From the NCBI GenBank assembly GCA_027596075.1, contig JADGJC010000068.1, positions 62,001 through 126,000 of the forward strand: a stretch of DNA of 64,000 nucleotides. Reading direction: 5' to 3'. A program made the position numbers and the translations under genes. Source of the stretch: Rhizophlyctis rosea (taxonomy: Eukaryota; Chytridiomycota; Chytridiomycetes; Rhizophlyctidales; Rhizophlyctidaceae). Shown here in pieces: positions 45,401 through 57,506 of this stretch; within the stretch, counting starts at the first letter, position 1, and each line of letters opens with the position of its first letter. The notes beneath the pieces were generated by a model. That model was not told where the DNA came from. It saw only the letters and a list, made by a program, of their open reading frames with translations, and ran no database searches.

Positions 45401-48400
45401 CACAAAAATAGGATGCGTCTCGTGGTTGTGCACAGACTGAGAAGAGAAGGGTTGGACTCTGTGTCGGTAGGCCCTTGGTTCATTTCCAATTCTCGGCGTG
45501 TCGGGTTGTTCTTATGCACCGCGGATATATATGATAACTCTCAATAAGAAGAGGTATACAGATCTTGCATATGCACGGCGTGTGCGAGCGGTTATGAAAG
45601 TTTTTGCGTGCCATATCCTTTGCGCAGCGAACGACTCATGTGTAGTGTTAATGGATGCTTTTTCAAGCAGTGCCACTTACTTCAACACTGTTGGTCACTC
45701 TTTGCGGTGTCGGAGAAAAATAAGCATCAGAGACATGAGTGTGCTTATTACAACTTGCATTTGAGCAGCTCATTGATCAGGTGCAAGGGTGGAAGATCCT
45801 TACAGAAATGTTGAGAGGCGTGATAGAGTACAAGTGGTAGAATATGATCTCGTTTTGGGTCGAGATGATGAGCGCGGTAAGGGGTGTCCTGCCTCAATGC
45901 CACCTCGCTGGATGAAGACGGCAGTGTCGGGCTTTTGTAGTTTCGAGCGACCATACCGCGACCAAACTTTTTATTTTGCGTAGGGTCGTCTCGGGTGCGA
46001 GAGAAAAGAAGGACATCCATAATCGCTATGATAGAAGACTGCAGGTGCGTTGAATCGACGTTCGTGCATTTTGCCTATGTTCGGGCGCAAATATCTGACA
46101 CACCAGACATCCAAAAAAGTCTTGAAAGGACGCTGCAGGACCGGTTTAAGGACGGTCTGTAAGCTGCTCCCATCCTTTACGCGGCAAGTTACCCTTGCAA
46201 GCGACGTTATGGAATGTAGGCGATCTGGTGCGGGGCGATCAAGTCCTGCCCAGTTTGAATCCTCTAAAAGAACTTACGGACTTGAACCGCTATCTAATGC
46301 TGTTTCCAATGCGACTGTCACTTCCGTCGGTTGGAGGATATTCGCATTCATATCAGCGGGATTCATTTTTTGCGAAATTTGCGGATCAGGTGATTGACGT
46401 ATGCACCTGCGAGATTTTCATGAGCTCTTTCGTGCGCGATGGTTCGTACCCGGTGGTGGGGTTTGAAAGAGAGGGCGAGGGAAAGGTGCGCTGTGATTCT
46501 GTTCATGCATTCCGCAGCTTTGCATGGGTGGTGGCTGTTACCAGATTCGAAATGGAGATGGGCTTTCGAACGTTTACGATCAGCACGTGGTGTACATCTC
46601 AACTACTTTCAGCAATGCTTGCCTTCGCTGCTGGTGAAGGTGTTGGAGACATGTTTCTCCTCCCTGCCAGATTCTCCTTGGGCGTATTTCTTTTTGGTTC
46701 TCAATTCATGATGCTTGGGTGCACATCGTCGCCCCATATGGGGAGTAGTAGCTGGTGTTGGGTAGCGGCAGGAAATGCTCAAACATAGGCGGCATGAGGA
46801 AGAAGTGTGGGAAAGTCCGATGCAAAAAGAAGTCATTCGGGTTGGAGGGGTGTGGTCCGCTTATGGTTTCGCACAGTAAGGATTCTTATCCTTGTTCATG
46901 AATTATGCATTGGATGCAACCCGCCAAGGATTCCTCATATGATATTTTTCTCACTTCTTTTTGAGGAAAGCGTTCCGTGTCCGCTCTTGACCGCCCATAC
47001 CTGAAGTGGTCCCACCCACAAAAACTAATGCCTGTTGACCTTTGAAAAATCCTTGAGCGGAGCGATGCTCGATGGTGCATTGAGTTTGTCCATCCTGAAC
47101 TGGAACAATTCAAACGGTTGGTCAATGATTGGCCTGAGTAAGTTGTGATGATCCATTTTGGGAATTGGACATGAGAGTGGTGACGTTTTTGATGAATGCC
47201 TGACAGCTGAATGGTGTATTGACGCACTCAACATGACGCATTCGAAAGGGCGGAATTTGTTTAATTTTTGGGAGGTAGAAGGAGATGTCAGCAACAATAA
47301 AAGGCCATGTGTACGGTACAGAAGAGTAAGAAGCGTCCACTCTGTCCATCCTGCGGAGCAAGATCATGACTCATCGGCCCTCTCGGATACCAGTCGCGGC
47401 ATAAGCACCGTGTCCTTCAATAACCATGGCCACGACGTCAGGTAATACTACATTTCGCCAATCGATTATCTGAAATCCCGTCCGAGCGCAACGGTGTGGA
47501 TGTAGAAGGCGCAAAATAAACAAAAAAAAAATGACAGGTACACGATGGGTGGGTATGGTTTGATTGCTCAGCTCGACCCACGCAGTCAAACCACTTGACT
47601 TCATAGCAATCTTGCACTTGCATACTAGGGGTAAGAGAACAAGACGGATATAGATAGGCTTCACAATGTAACAAAGTCCCTGACTCTTTGGAAGTGAGAA
47701 GGAACGTGAAGATGCCAGTTACCGACGGTTGACCTACCGCCCACATCAATTACGCCACCATCTTTCTGCATAGATGCTTTTTTTCCTGTACCATCCATCA
47801 TGGAAGCTTTCCGACTTTGAAATGAACTCCCTCATCGTGCGCCGATTGGCAAGTGCTGTCACCGTGAAGTGGTAAGATGATTCGCGACGCAGTTAAAGTT
47901 GCAAAGTTATCTTGTAACACTTTTGAGTGAGTGTATCTCTTCCTGGGTGGAGCTCTCCGCGATTTTCGAGCCGGCAAATCTTTTCGTTATTTCCTTTTGC
48001 TTCTGTGCTTGGATGGAATGGAGTGAATGGTGGGGCGCATCGAGTGGGTGCAAGGTTGGAGTTGCATTGGGGGTGCGCGACGTATGAGACAGTGGTGATA
48101 ATCCTATCCGGCGCCCTCATATTAGCAGGGGCCGGGATATATGAGAAGTTTGGAAAAAGAAAGCGAGGCAAGCTGTCGATACACCAGCTGAACCTGCGTC
48201 TTGTAGGATGGTGATGGTGCGTTGTGGACGTCCTCGTCACTTGGTGAAAAGGAGTGATGCATGAATTGAATTCACGTGGGAGAGGCAGGCAATCGAATTT
48301 CGGATCTCGGAATTGCGCAAAAAAGGTGAAGTTTGTACAAATACAATTGGATTTTCGAATCCGCCACGGGGAGAGCTGCTTCAAAACCGTTGTGGTCCAT

Positions 48401-50934
48401 CGCACCATGTCGAGGTTGATGTGCTGTTATGGGCGAGAAAGGCCAAATGACAATCCTCGTATCGGATATGATAATGATGGCTGGTTTGACATGTTGCCAT
48501 TACTGCCCGGAGTCGCGGCGGTGGACATCCAGCTTTGTTTCACTGCCAAAAAGCCCGTAAACAATTGGACATCCCTGCATGCCTTCATTGTTTCTTTTTT
48601 TTGTTAGACAAAGAATGCGATTGTAAGCTCGCCACACGGCGTACATTCAGGACTCTTCAGCCAGATCTGAAGCGTTCGTCTTTGGAAAGCAAGGATGGGT
48701 GAAGGGGAATATATTTGCAAACTATGCATTCCTCAACTTCCGAGCAAAAAAAAAAGCAAGACAAGCACAAAAACCAAAACTACTACACCTACACGGCCAC
48801 CAAGTGCGAGCGTAATATGTGAGCCCCAACCTCAATGGATTTTATGAGTGGTGCTGGGATTGTCGGAAGAGGAGGGTGAGGAGGGTCAGGGATCTGCCGG
48901 GGAGGAAGAGTTTGAGTCGGAGGAGGAGGAAGAGAATAATGGCTCCTGCTAGACGGCACCGACAAGAAAAACAATCTGTTCCCCAATGAAAGTGGAAAAT
49001 ATTGCACTGCGAGTGAAATTTGTTTTCCAAGCGATAGCAATTCAAATGCATCGCGGAAACTTTGGGTTTTGCTTTGAACGTGAGCAACGTTGCATTAACA
49101 TGTACATGCAATCCACGATCAAAACAATGTACCTGAACCTTGCAGGGCCCTAATCATAGCAGATTAAGGCAGTGAATCATCAATATTTCCATGCTTGCCA
49201 TTCAGCACCGATGAGTGTAGACGCTGCTTTGTGTGTGCAGTGGGCGAAGCGTTCGGAATAGATGTTATTTTGCTGGGCAGGGATATTCTTCTAGCAGGCA
49301 GTTTTTTCAAGCTTCTTGGACCGAAGCGATGAGAGTTGGGAAGTGAACTCGCAAGCTTTGGAGCATGTTGGCACAAAGAGAGTTTCTGCTGTGGAAGATG
49401 GTTACTTGCTTCTATCTTCCTATTCCGACGTCGTCTCCGATGGTGGTTTCTCTCACCTGCGTTTCGTGCAAGCAGGCGTTGAGTGAATCAGATCATGAAG
49501 GGGGTCAATGCATCACGGGGGCGGGTGTGATGCCAAACAGCAACCAAACATACACAGCGATTATGCGGCGCGCAGTCAGGCATTGACTCAGAACAAAACA
49601 GGGTGGTGTTCCGCAATGTGGGAGTTCCTGGCAGCTGTCGAGGTTCGTGAAGAAGATACATGAGTCACATGTGGGCCGAAAGAATAACAAAACAAACCAT
49701 AGAGCTACACGTATGCGCAAAGAGATGCATCTATAAAACGCAACTCTACGGAGTGATTTGGAATTGTGGGGTTTGAAAAGCGAAAGGTTTGGGATGTTGT
49801 CGACTATGTTGCTATGAGTATGCTTATGTATGTTCGACAAAAAAAGAATGAAAACAACTGATGCGCTTGACATTTACCGTTTCAGATATGTTCGAGGATC
49901 ACACTTATGACACAGACGAGTGGAGTGTACTTATTATCATGGTTGGCGCCGCAATGGTCATGAATGGCAATCGCGCCGGCAATGATTCTGACGCGAGGAT
50001 GTGAAGGAGCAGAGTGGAACATAGAACACTCTTGAGGTTTTCTGCCGCAATCCGCATTATGGATACGATGGGTGATGCGGAATTTGTCGGTATCCTCCTA
50101 TTCCTTTTTTGTTTGTTTTGCGCAATGCTCCATTTGGATACGGCGAAGAGCAACTAGGCAAGACGGGAACTGCCTGGTATCAAGGACCCTGAAAAGCACG
50201 TGCAGGCCAACCTAAGAATCACATGTCTCGCGCATCACGTCAGCTGAGTAATATCTGGCATGTTGTGATTGGCCCACTGATGCTGATTTCTGTGAGTCAG
50301 ATTTTGCGCCATGATCGCCAACGCGTCAAGGTGGGTCGCAAATGGGCCAGCTCAACCAAGCATTGGCCGGGGTTGCCAAGCAATCCAGCGCGTTGTGGGT
50401 CGGTGGCAAAGCAAAGCGAAGCACTTGCAACCCCGATCCAGACGCAATTTGGGGCCACCAACCCCCATGCTTGGCGACAACAGGCTGCATGGCACTGTCA
50501 TAACACGCGTTATAACACATGCTCGGCTGTGTCATACCACTATATGTTATGGCCAATCCTGGTGGTACAGCCCTCAATTTGGGTGACACGGTCCCTCTTC
50601 ATTGTTGTGGATCACCACACTCGACTTCAGCAGACCCCCCCCTGACAAACACCCCCTCCGCCGCAGCAAAGCAACACGTCCGGAAGAAAAAACCACCCAT
50701 CTGATCAATCAGAGACGAGACGACGAGGAGGAAATTAACCAGGATCAACTTTAACAAGCCATAACGGCCATTACACTATACACATACCATACCCGTTACC
50801 ATAGTAATACTCACACTACTCCACCGTCGGAATCTCATGACACCGGAATCTCGAAACACCTCCTAGTATATACCCACTCTTATCGCCCTTCCCGTCTCAT
50901 CGTGGGAACGCACCCCCCTTCCACCCAACCACCC
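42475..50934. other. gene-poor region (8.5 kb)
   Basis: No supportable gene on either strand. The longest chance-like frames (about 160-200 codons at 43.9, 46.2 and 47.9 kb) have no family motif. An uninterrupted 18-G tract lies at 44753-44770. The right end contains the Epl1 promoter. Confidence 0.5.
44753..44770. repeat. 18-nt poly-G tract
   Basis: An uninterrupted run of 18 G in non-coding DNA, the same length as the tract inside the haspin gene at 61572-61589. Confidence 0.85.
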
Positions 50935-53900
50935 ATGCCACCAGGCCCCACAAACGCCTCAGGCTTGCGCTCACGGAAGGTCGACTTCAAAAAGTCTCTC
51001 ACGGTCTATAGGTGGAATGAAATAGACCTCAATGATACGACACCGCTCAATAGGACCCAGGCCCAGGTCTCTACCGGTGTTGAGAAGGAGGAAGAGGAGG
51101 TTAGTATATACGCATTGTGACTTTTTTTGTGTCGGCATTTCGAGCCCCATCTGTTTTGGCTTGGTCGTGCGCCGCGGTAGCCGTGGGAAAATTTGGGTGG
51201 TGTGGCGCAGCCATGGCAAGGGAGGACGCGTTTTTGGACTGCACTTTCCCACGATGACCCAACGTGGCATCGTCCGCACCACTTGCTTCACTTCCTTCTC
51301 ATGGCATCGGCATAGGCATCGGCATCGTCCTCGCACCATATGATGGGGCGTGCTGTTGGGTAGTTGAGGGTTAGGTGGTGGGTGAATGGGTGGTGCGAGT
51401 GAAGGTGTGGGAAAGGTGGAGTTGGTGGACTTTGGGCCGGGTGTGGGAACATATTCCCACGCTTTATCTCTTCTCACTCAATGTCTATATCCACTGCATC
51501 CATCAACAATTTTATTAACCCCGCCTTGTATCGTTTACCCTAGGAACACCACCTCCAAGCAGCCCTCTACAGCACAACCCACAACACCGCCCCCGTAGTA
51601 ATCCCCACGCCCGATGCATCGAAACTCATTCCAGACTATTCCACCCATTACCCGCCGACCTTCTCGCAACCCAAGTCCCTCATACGCTTCTCTACACAAG
51701 TCGAAGATGTGATTGGGTGTCCGTATAATTGTGATGAGAGGGATGATGGGTGGAGGGACGAGTTCAGGGAGAGGGTTGAGAAGGGGGAGGTGAAGGTTGA
51801 GGAGGAAGGTGTGAGGGTGGTGGGGGATGATGATGAGTTTGAGAGGTGGATGTGGGCGCTGGAGAAGTGTGGGGATGCTAAGGTTGGTCCGCGTGCACGT
51901 GCTTTTTGTAACATGGGAGGTGGGTGGGGGGAGTTGACCAGCGGAGATGAGGGACCAGAGTGCAATGAGGGAGCACAGTGTTTCGTGGTGCGGGAAGCAC
52001 ACAGTATGGAGGGCGCCAGCCCGACGTGAGCGTCAGTGAACGGATCGCGAGCGAAGCTCGCATAATTGCGCGTAGCGCACATTCTCTTTGGGACAAGGCA
52101 ACAATCAATACATAACACTCACATCACACAACACAACAGGTCTCGGGCGACGCACCAACCCTCCAAGAATGCGAATCCCACATCCTCTCCGACACAACAA
52201 ACGCCCCCTCCATCACCATCCCACACCCGGCCCTACCACACATCTACGAGCACTGGAAGCAGAGGCGGTATGTCGAACGCGGTGGGAAGGGGATTATGCC
52301 GAGGCTGAAGGTGCGTTCTGATGACATTCATCCTTGATGTTGTTTGTTTTTGCGGGGGTAGAAAATTAAGGAAAGCTAAATTCAATTTTTCACAGTCCGA
52401 AAAGGACGCCCCCCTAACCTCCGACTCCGACCCCTACATCTGCTTCCGAATCCGTGAAGTCAAACCGGTGCGGAAAGCTCGTCGGTGCGACACTCAATCT
52501 CTTGAGAAACTTCGCCGATTACGTGACGAGATGACGAAGGCGAAGGAGATTTTGGAAATGGTTACTAAGAGGGAGGCGACGCGGAAGGAGAGCGTGAACT
52601 TGGAGCATTTGATATTTGAGCAGCGGGTGCTTGTAAGGAGGCTGAAGAAGAAGCTTGGGGTTGCTGTTGGGGGGGAGGATGTTGGTGGGGGTGTGGGGGG
52701 GAGGACTGGGGGGATGGGGGAGGGAGATGAGGGGAGGAAGAGGAAGAGTGTTGGGAAGGGGTATGTTTCATTTCTTGCATTTTCTTTCTTTCTTTCTACC
52801 CTCCATTTTTTCTTTTCACTTACGTACGATTCTTTTTTTTTAGCTTGGTCCCCCGAATCCGCATAGCAACACAAAGCATCACGTCGAACGCGTCTGTTCC
52901 CGGTGGGGCGGAGTTGGGGGGTGGAGGAGAGGGAGGGGAAAGAGGGGAAAAGGTGCAGGAAGTTAGTCCGATAAGTGAGGGTGCTAGTTGGGGGGAGAAG
53001 GTGAAGAAGATGGGGTTGATGGATTTGAGGGGTGGGGTTGTTGATTGCATTGAGGTATGTTTGGGGTGTTGCCTTTCATTATCATTATTATTCGTAGGGT
53101 TTTCGCGTTGTTAACATTTCGTTTTTATCATGCTTCTAGCACCCATACATAAACACCAAACCACCTGATGACCCGTATCGTTTCTACCGCCCTAACCTCC
53201 CCATAACCCTTCACCCTGCCCCATCCACACCCCTCTCCCCCTCGACACATACCCTCACCCATCGCATACCCTACGGCCGCCGTCGAATCGGGCGGGGAGG
53301 TCGTCTTCACTTCGACCGGCATGTTAGGAGGGGGGAGTGGGTACCGCAACGGAGGGGGGGTAAAAAACGGCCGTGGGAGGACGATGAGGGTGTCGGTGGA
53401 GAGGAGGATGAGGAGAGGTGGAGGGCGTGGGAGGGGAGGTGGAGGTTTGATTGTAGTGATGAGGAGGTTGAAGATGATGGGGATGGGGAGGAGGGGAGGG
53501 AGGAGGATGTTTGGTGAGTTTCCGTTCTTTCCTGTTATCGTTTTCGTTTATTCGTGCGTCGCGTTTTTGGACTAACTGGCTCGTTTATTTGCTATAGCTA
53601 CCTCTGGTACCGCTCCGCACACCTAAATCCCACACCCCGCGACCGCGAATACCGCCTCTTCGAAACACACCCTTCACACCCAGACCAACTCTCTATAACC
53701 GCCACACCTCTCTCCCAACGTCCACCACCAACACCCCTTCCACCACCAACCGTCATCCGCCTCCAGCCCCAACAACCCGTGGCCGTGCAGCCGGCTGCTA
53801 AGAGGGTCAAGAAAGCTGTTGAGGTGGGACAGCAGCGTGTTGGGCCGGTTGGGGGAATAGGAGGAGGAGTGGGTGTACAGCAACAGCAGCAACAGCCACC

Positions 53901-55246
53901 AGGAAGGGTTGGACGAGTCCCGGCGGATCCGAGGCAGGCGCAGATACAGAATATGTTGAAAGCTAGTCAGATGAATATGCAGAGGGAGCAGCAGAGGTTT
54001 TTGGGTGGTGGTGGTGGAGGGGCTTTGCCGCCGGGGACGCCGGGGACGCCGGGTGTGGGGGGACAACAACACGTGCAGGGATTGGTACAGGGACAGGGGA
54101 TGGGACAGGGGAGTCCGCCGCCTCCGATGCCGACGGGGGTGGGGATGGTGGGGGGTAGTCCTAGGGGTGTGGGTGTGGTTGGACAGCAGGGACGGGTGGG
54201 AGTTGGTGTTGGAGTTAATGGTGTTGGGACGCCGGGGACGCCGCCGGGGGTTGTTAAACGGGTCGGGGTACAGACGCCGGGGGTGCAGCAGCAGGGGTTG
54301 GTGTATCAGCAGCAACAGCAGCAGGTTCAGCAGCAGGTTCAGCAGCAGCAGTTTAGGGCGTTGCAGCAGCAGGCTGTGCAGCAGGCTCAGGCTCAGGCTC
54401 AGGCTGTGCAGCAGCAGAGGGGGCATCTAGGGGATGGGAGTGCGGGGCAGGGACAGACGGCGGGGGTCGTCGTACCTCCCACTCCAACACCCACAACAAC
54501 AACGACGACGACGACGACGACGGCGACGATCGGAGCTCCAATTACCACCACCACCACAACGACGACGCCCGCCGCGGTGACGACACCCCAACCGGGCACA
54601 CCTACACAACCGCAGGCATCACCGATAACGGTCTCATCAGCACCGATGATGACCATGAGTCAGGCTGCGGCTATACAGGCACACGCCGCTGCTGTAGCGA
54701 GTGGGACGCACACGCATACACCGTTGGGAACCGTGCCGGTTCCTGTTCCTGTTCATGCTGGGACGCCACTCGGCCTAATCCAAGGTCTTAACGGGGGCGT
54801 GTATTATCCCTACCCGTATCCGGCGCTTTTCGGGGGTGTGGGTGCTGCGGCTGCTGCTGGTGTAGGAGTCAATGTTGGGGGGGTGGGGGGGAGGAGGGGA
54901 AGGGGTGGGGCGTTGGGAGTTCCGGGAGTGACGATGCATGGTGTTCCGGTTATTTATGCTGGGGCGGGTGTGGGCAGTCCGGGGGGGAGTCCGGGGGGGA
55001 GGGGAGGGGTTTTGGGGGGGGTGCAGCAGCAGCAGGTGCAGGTGCAGGTTAATGGGGGGAGGGGGAGTCCTGGGCCGGTGGTGGGGGTGGCGGGGCCGGG
55101 GGTTAAGAAGGTTGGGACGGCTTTGGTGGGTGGGGAGGAGGGGGGAGGGTGGTGGCGTGGGTCAGGTTGGGTATGCTGTGCCAGGTGCAGTGGATTATCA
55201 GAGTACTGCTGGGTGGGTGCAGCCTGTACAGGGTGTGAGTCGATGA
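50935..55246 (+). CDS. EPL1: Enhancer of polycomb-like protein, NuA4 histone acetyltransferase subunit
   Basis: Scaffold of the NuA4/Piccolo histone H4 acetyltransferase in the nucleus. Exons: 50935-51099, 51544-51882, 52140-52310, 52396-52760, 52844-53054, 53140-53513, and 53598 onward. The N-terminal Epl1 domain shows SRKVDFKKSLTVYRWNEIDL, STHYPPTFSQPKSLIRFSTQ and HIYEHWKQRRYVERGGKGIM. Then come DPYICFRIREVKPVRKARR and a long coiled coil (SLEKLRRLRDEMTKAKEIL to FEQRVLVRRLKKKLG), and the EPcA-type block DPYRFYRPNLPITLHP with YLWYRSAHLNPTPRD. The last exon (over 500 codons) is Gly/Gln/Thr/Pro low complexity. The end is uncertain: without further splicing it stops at 55317; a 40-nt intron 55126-55165 would give a stop at 55246 and a more natural tail (1,077 aa). 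Confidence 0.85.
53870..54600 (+). repeat. trinucleotide low-complexity tracts in Epl1 (poly-Q, poly-T)
   Basis: CAG/CAA runs coding Gln-rich segments (about 53878-53900 and 54292-54420) and an ACN run coding two blocks of eight or more Thr around Ala-Thr-Ile-Gly (about 54490-54570). These are likely length-variable microsatellites within the coding frame. Confidence 0.75.
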
Positions 55247-55317
55247 AATTGCAGGAATTAAGATTTGAGCTGTCCATCGTTGTTGATGTTATTGATAGTT
55301 TGCACTTAATTTGCTGA

Positions 55318-55908
55318 ATTTGTTCTGGATATGTTTAGAATAGGTATAGGCGAATTTCTATTTGAGAAATTCATCAATACTTGCGATATGCAGAGAGTAG
55401 ACCTGGGTACCTTGGTCTTTGCTGTTGACAAGTTGGGGAACTCAGCACAGCATTGCCGTGGTAGGAGATGGGACTACTCAAACAAGGCTACCAGTCCTAT
55501 GTCATCACATAGGATTCTTTCGGGATTACAGTGCATCATAAGTTGAAAGCGAAAATGACCAGTCGGGGAGGAGCACAATGCACAGCAGTGGCGCATACCA
55601 AGATTATCAGCCAGAAAGCGCTCAGGCAAGACCAACCCTTATATCTTCCCGCGTACGAAGTTGTGGACCCTCGCGTCGCAGCTTGTGGCTATTATTGGCT
55701 GCAATCACGTTCAGCTGGGTCTATCATCTGCCACACCACGCCAGCGCCAGAGCCCTGCTGCTTCCACCGCTTTCCCATTGCTGCTCAGCAGCTGCTGCCC
55801 ATGCCGATGTGAGTTTGTTTCGACATCTACTACTCGTAGAGTGAAAGAGGTGGGAGCGGTAAGTGCGCTCAGCCACAACGCGTCAGGAAGCGACCAAGAG
55901 CTTTCCAG
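55318..55908. other. intergenic between Epl1 and the F-box-like locus
   Basis: 3' flank of Epl1 and possible 5' flank of the next locus. A frame at 55578-55844 has no recognisable feature. Nothing else is seen. Confidence 0.4.
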
Positions 55909-57228
55909 TTGAACTTGCTGGACTTCTGCAGATTTGCAACCTTTCGAAGAATACAATATGGAACGAGCCACAACCTGACAAATTTGAAGGACGACGTCCT
56001 CCTGGCGATACTTCAATGGGTCCCTCTTACCTCTAGAGGCTATCATGATGATGAAGAGGGCACCAAAGCTCAGCCTTACGTATACCACGTATCACTTACA
56101 TGCCACTGTCTGCACGATGTTCTCCGGATCCCTTGCGTCGTTCTTACCCTCTTGGGATCCCCAACGTCATTTCACCCAATTGCCTCCTTGTCCCACTTTC
56201 GAAAGTGGGTTCATAACAGCGCAATCGTGGACGCAATTTTGGCGGGTCAAAAACCACCGTTGCTCTACCTAGAAAGGCTTCTTCACGTCTACCGCGGCAT
56301 AGACAATATCATCAATGTTTATGTGCCGTGACGCAATTGACCGTATGGTACAGCCATGGATTTCCAGAAGTCTCAGATGTAACATACTTGTTCCAAAAAA
56401 GCGGCTCGGAGCGGCGACGCTTTTCTCCTCACATTCCCGAACCTTCGTCCTAGATCAAATGCTTTACGCATATTCGTTATCGGCATCCTGAGTTCAATAC
56501 CCTGCGACCTGAAGCGGTGATTGAGGCTGGCCATAAGGAAATGCTAGAGGTTGAAATGTTTCCTCTTTCGATGTATTTTGCCTTGTGCCGTGGTTTTCGA
56601 GTGATGACGAGGAGGCAATCGTAGGGCATAGAGTGATCAGAGGGGCTGTCAAGCTGTCCGATATTCATTCTCGGATAGACTACTATTGTGCCTGGCTGTC
56701 GGGCTTCTGCAAGAGCGGCAGCCTGATTTGCTCTGGTGCAATTAGACACGAAGGGAGACCACAGAAAGCGACAGAGTGCACAATTTTGATGATCTGATGT
56801 ACAACGCTTCGCGGTGTGCGTTGCGTCCGAATGTTCCTTGAATTGTTGCTGCTCATGTGGACAAGCATCATTTTGGATCGGGGGATAGGCGGGCGGATGT
56901 GGTGGGTGGGGCGCTCACTGGTCATTTTAGGGAGTTGGAGGAGAAGATTAGGTGCGGGGACATCGCATGGAGGCTATCGACAAAAGAATGTCACGTATGG
57001 CGCACCCAGTTTCTCTCAGACGGATATGAAGTAGAGGCTGCCAAGCGGCTGGATGTGCTTTGGCGGTGGTTGGCGGAGGCAGATAAGGGGGGCGGAAGTT
57101 GGGGATGGTGTTGATAGTCACGAGATCGATAGGTTATTTGGAGCGTACTCCACCGAGGAGTCCGACCCGAGTGACTCTGACTCACCTATGCGGAGGGCAT
57201 TCCATAGTAGGGAAGTGTTCGAAATGTG
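55909..57228 (+). pseudogene. decayed F-box-like gene
   Basis: Coding-like pieces follow each other on one strand but in changing frames, with no convincing introns between them. First an F-box-like start (NLTNLKDDVLLAILQWVP, then YHVSLTCHCLHDVLRIPC) to 56331. Then DRMVQPWISRSLRCNILVP, then HIRYRHPEFNTLRPEAVIEA and MFPLSMYFALCRGF, then SSDDEEAIVGHRVIRGAVKL. Then GHFRELEEKIRCGDIAWRLS with KECHVWRTQFLSDGYEVEAA, and finally an acidic tail (YSTEESDPSDSDSPMRRAFH) stopping at 57228. The last switch falls at a six-G run (57087-57092), where losing one G would join the frames. At least five frame changes suggest a pseudogene; a poorly assembled gene is the alternative. The F-box call rests on the first 100 residues only. 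Confidence 0.42.
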
Positions 57229-57506
57229 AAAGTACGTGGAATATGATCTGTTTTGCTCGATACATTCAGTGTGATTTGAAAGCTGAAAAGAGCCACTGAC
57301 TGCGTGGTGGTCAGTGTAATGCTCTTCGAGAAACAGTTGCAAAAATGTCATTGAGATCCCAAACGAATTCAAGCATCAACCAAAAGGTGAAGTCCCTTTA
57401 ACCCAGCAAATATGGTCGACATTGTAAGTATCAGATTAGCCATTATGATATATACAGTGAAGCATGAAACAATCGCCGAATCCTTCGCCCATCGTCGACC
57501 TGGACT

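Noticed and set aside
46195..46788. 197-codon frame in the large desert
   Set aside because: No recognisable domain and mixed hydrophobic/charged composition; no supporting neighbour.
23873..50934. Search for CRISPR arrays, rRNA genes or intact transposons in the deserts
   Set aside because: No regularly spaced repeats, rRNA-like sequence, reverse transcriptase or transposase motif was recognised.
53674..54426. 250-codon Leu/Pro/His-rich frame on the minus strand inside Epl1
   Set aside because: It is the complement of the Gln/Gly-rich coding tract; its composition is a by-product of CAG and GGG codons.
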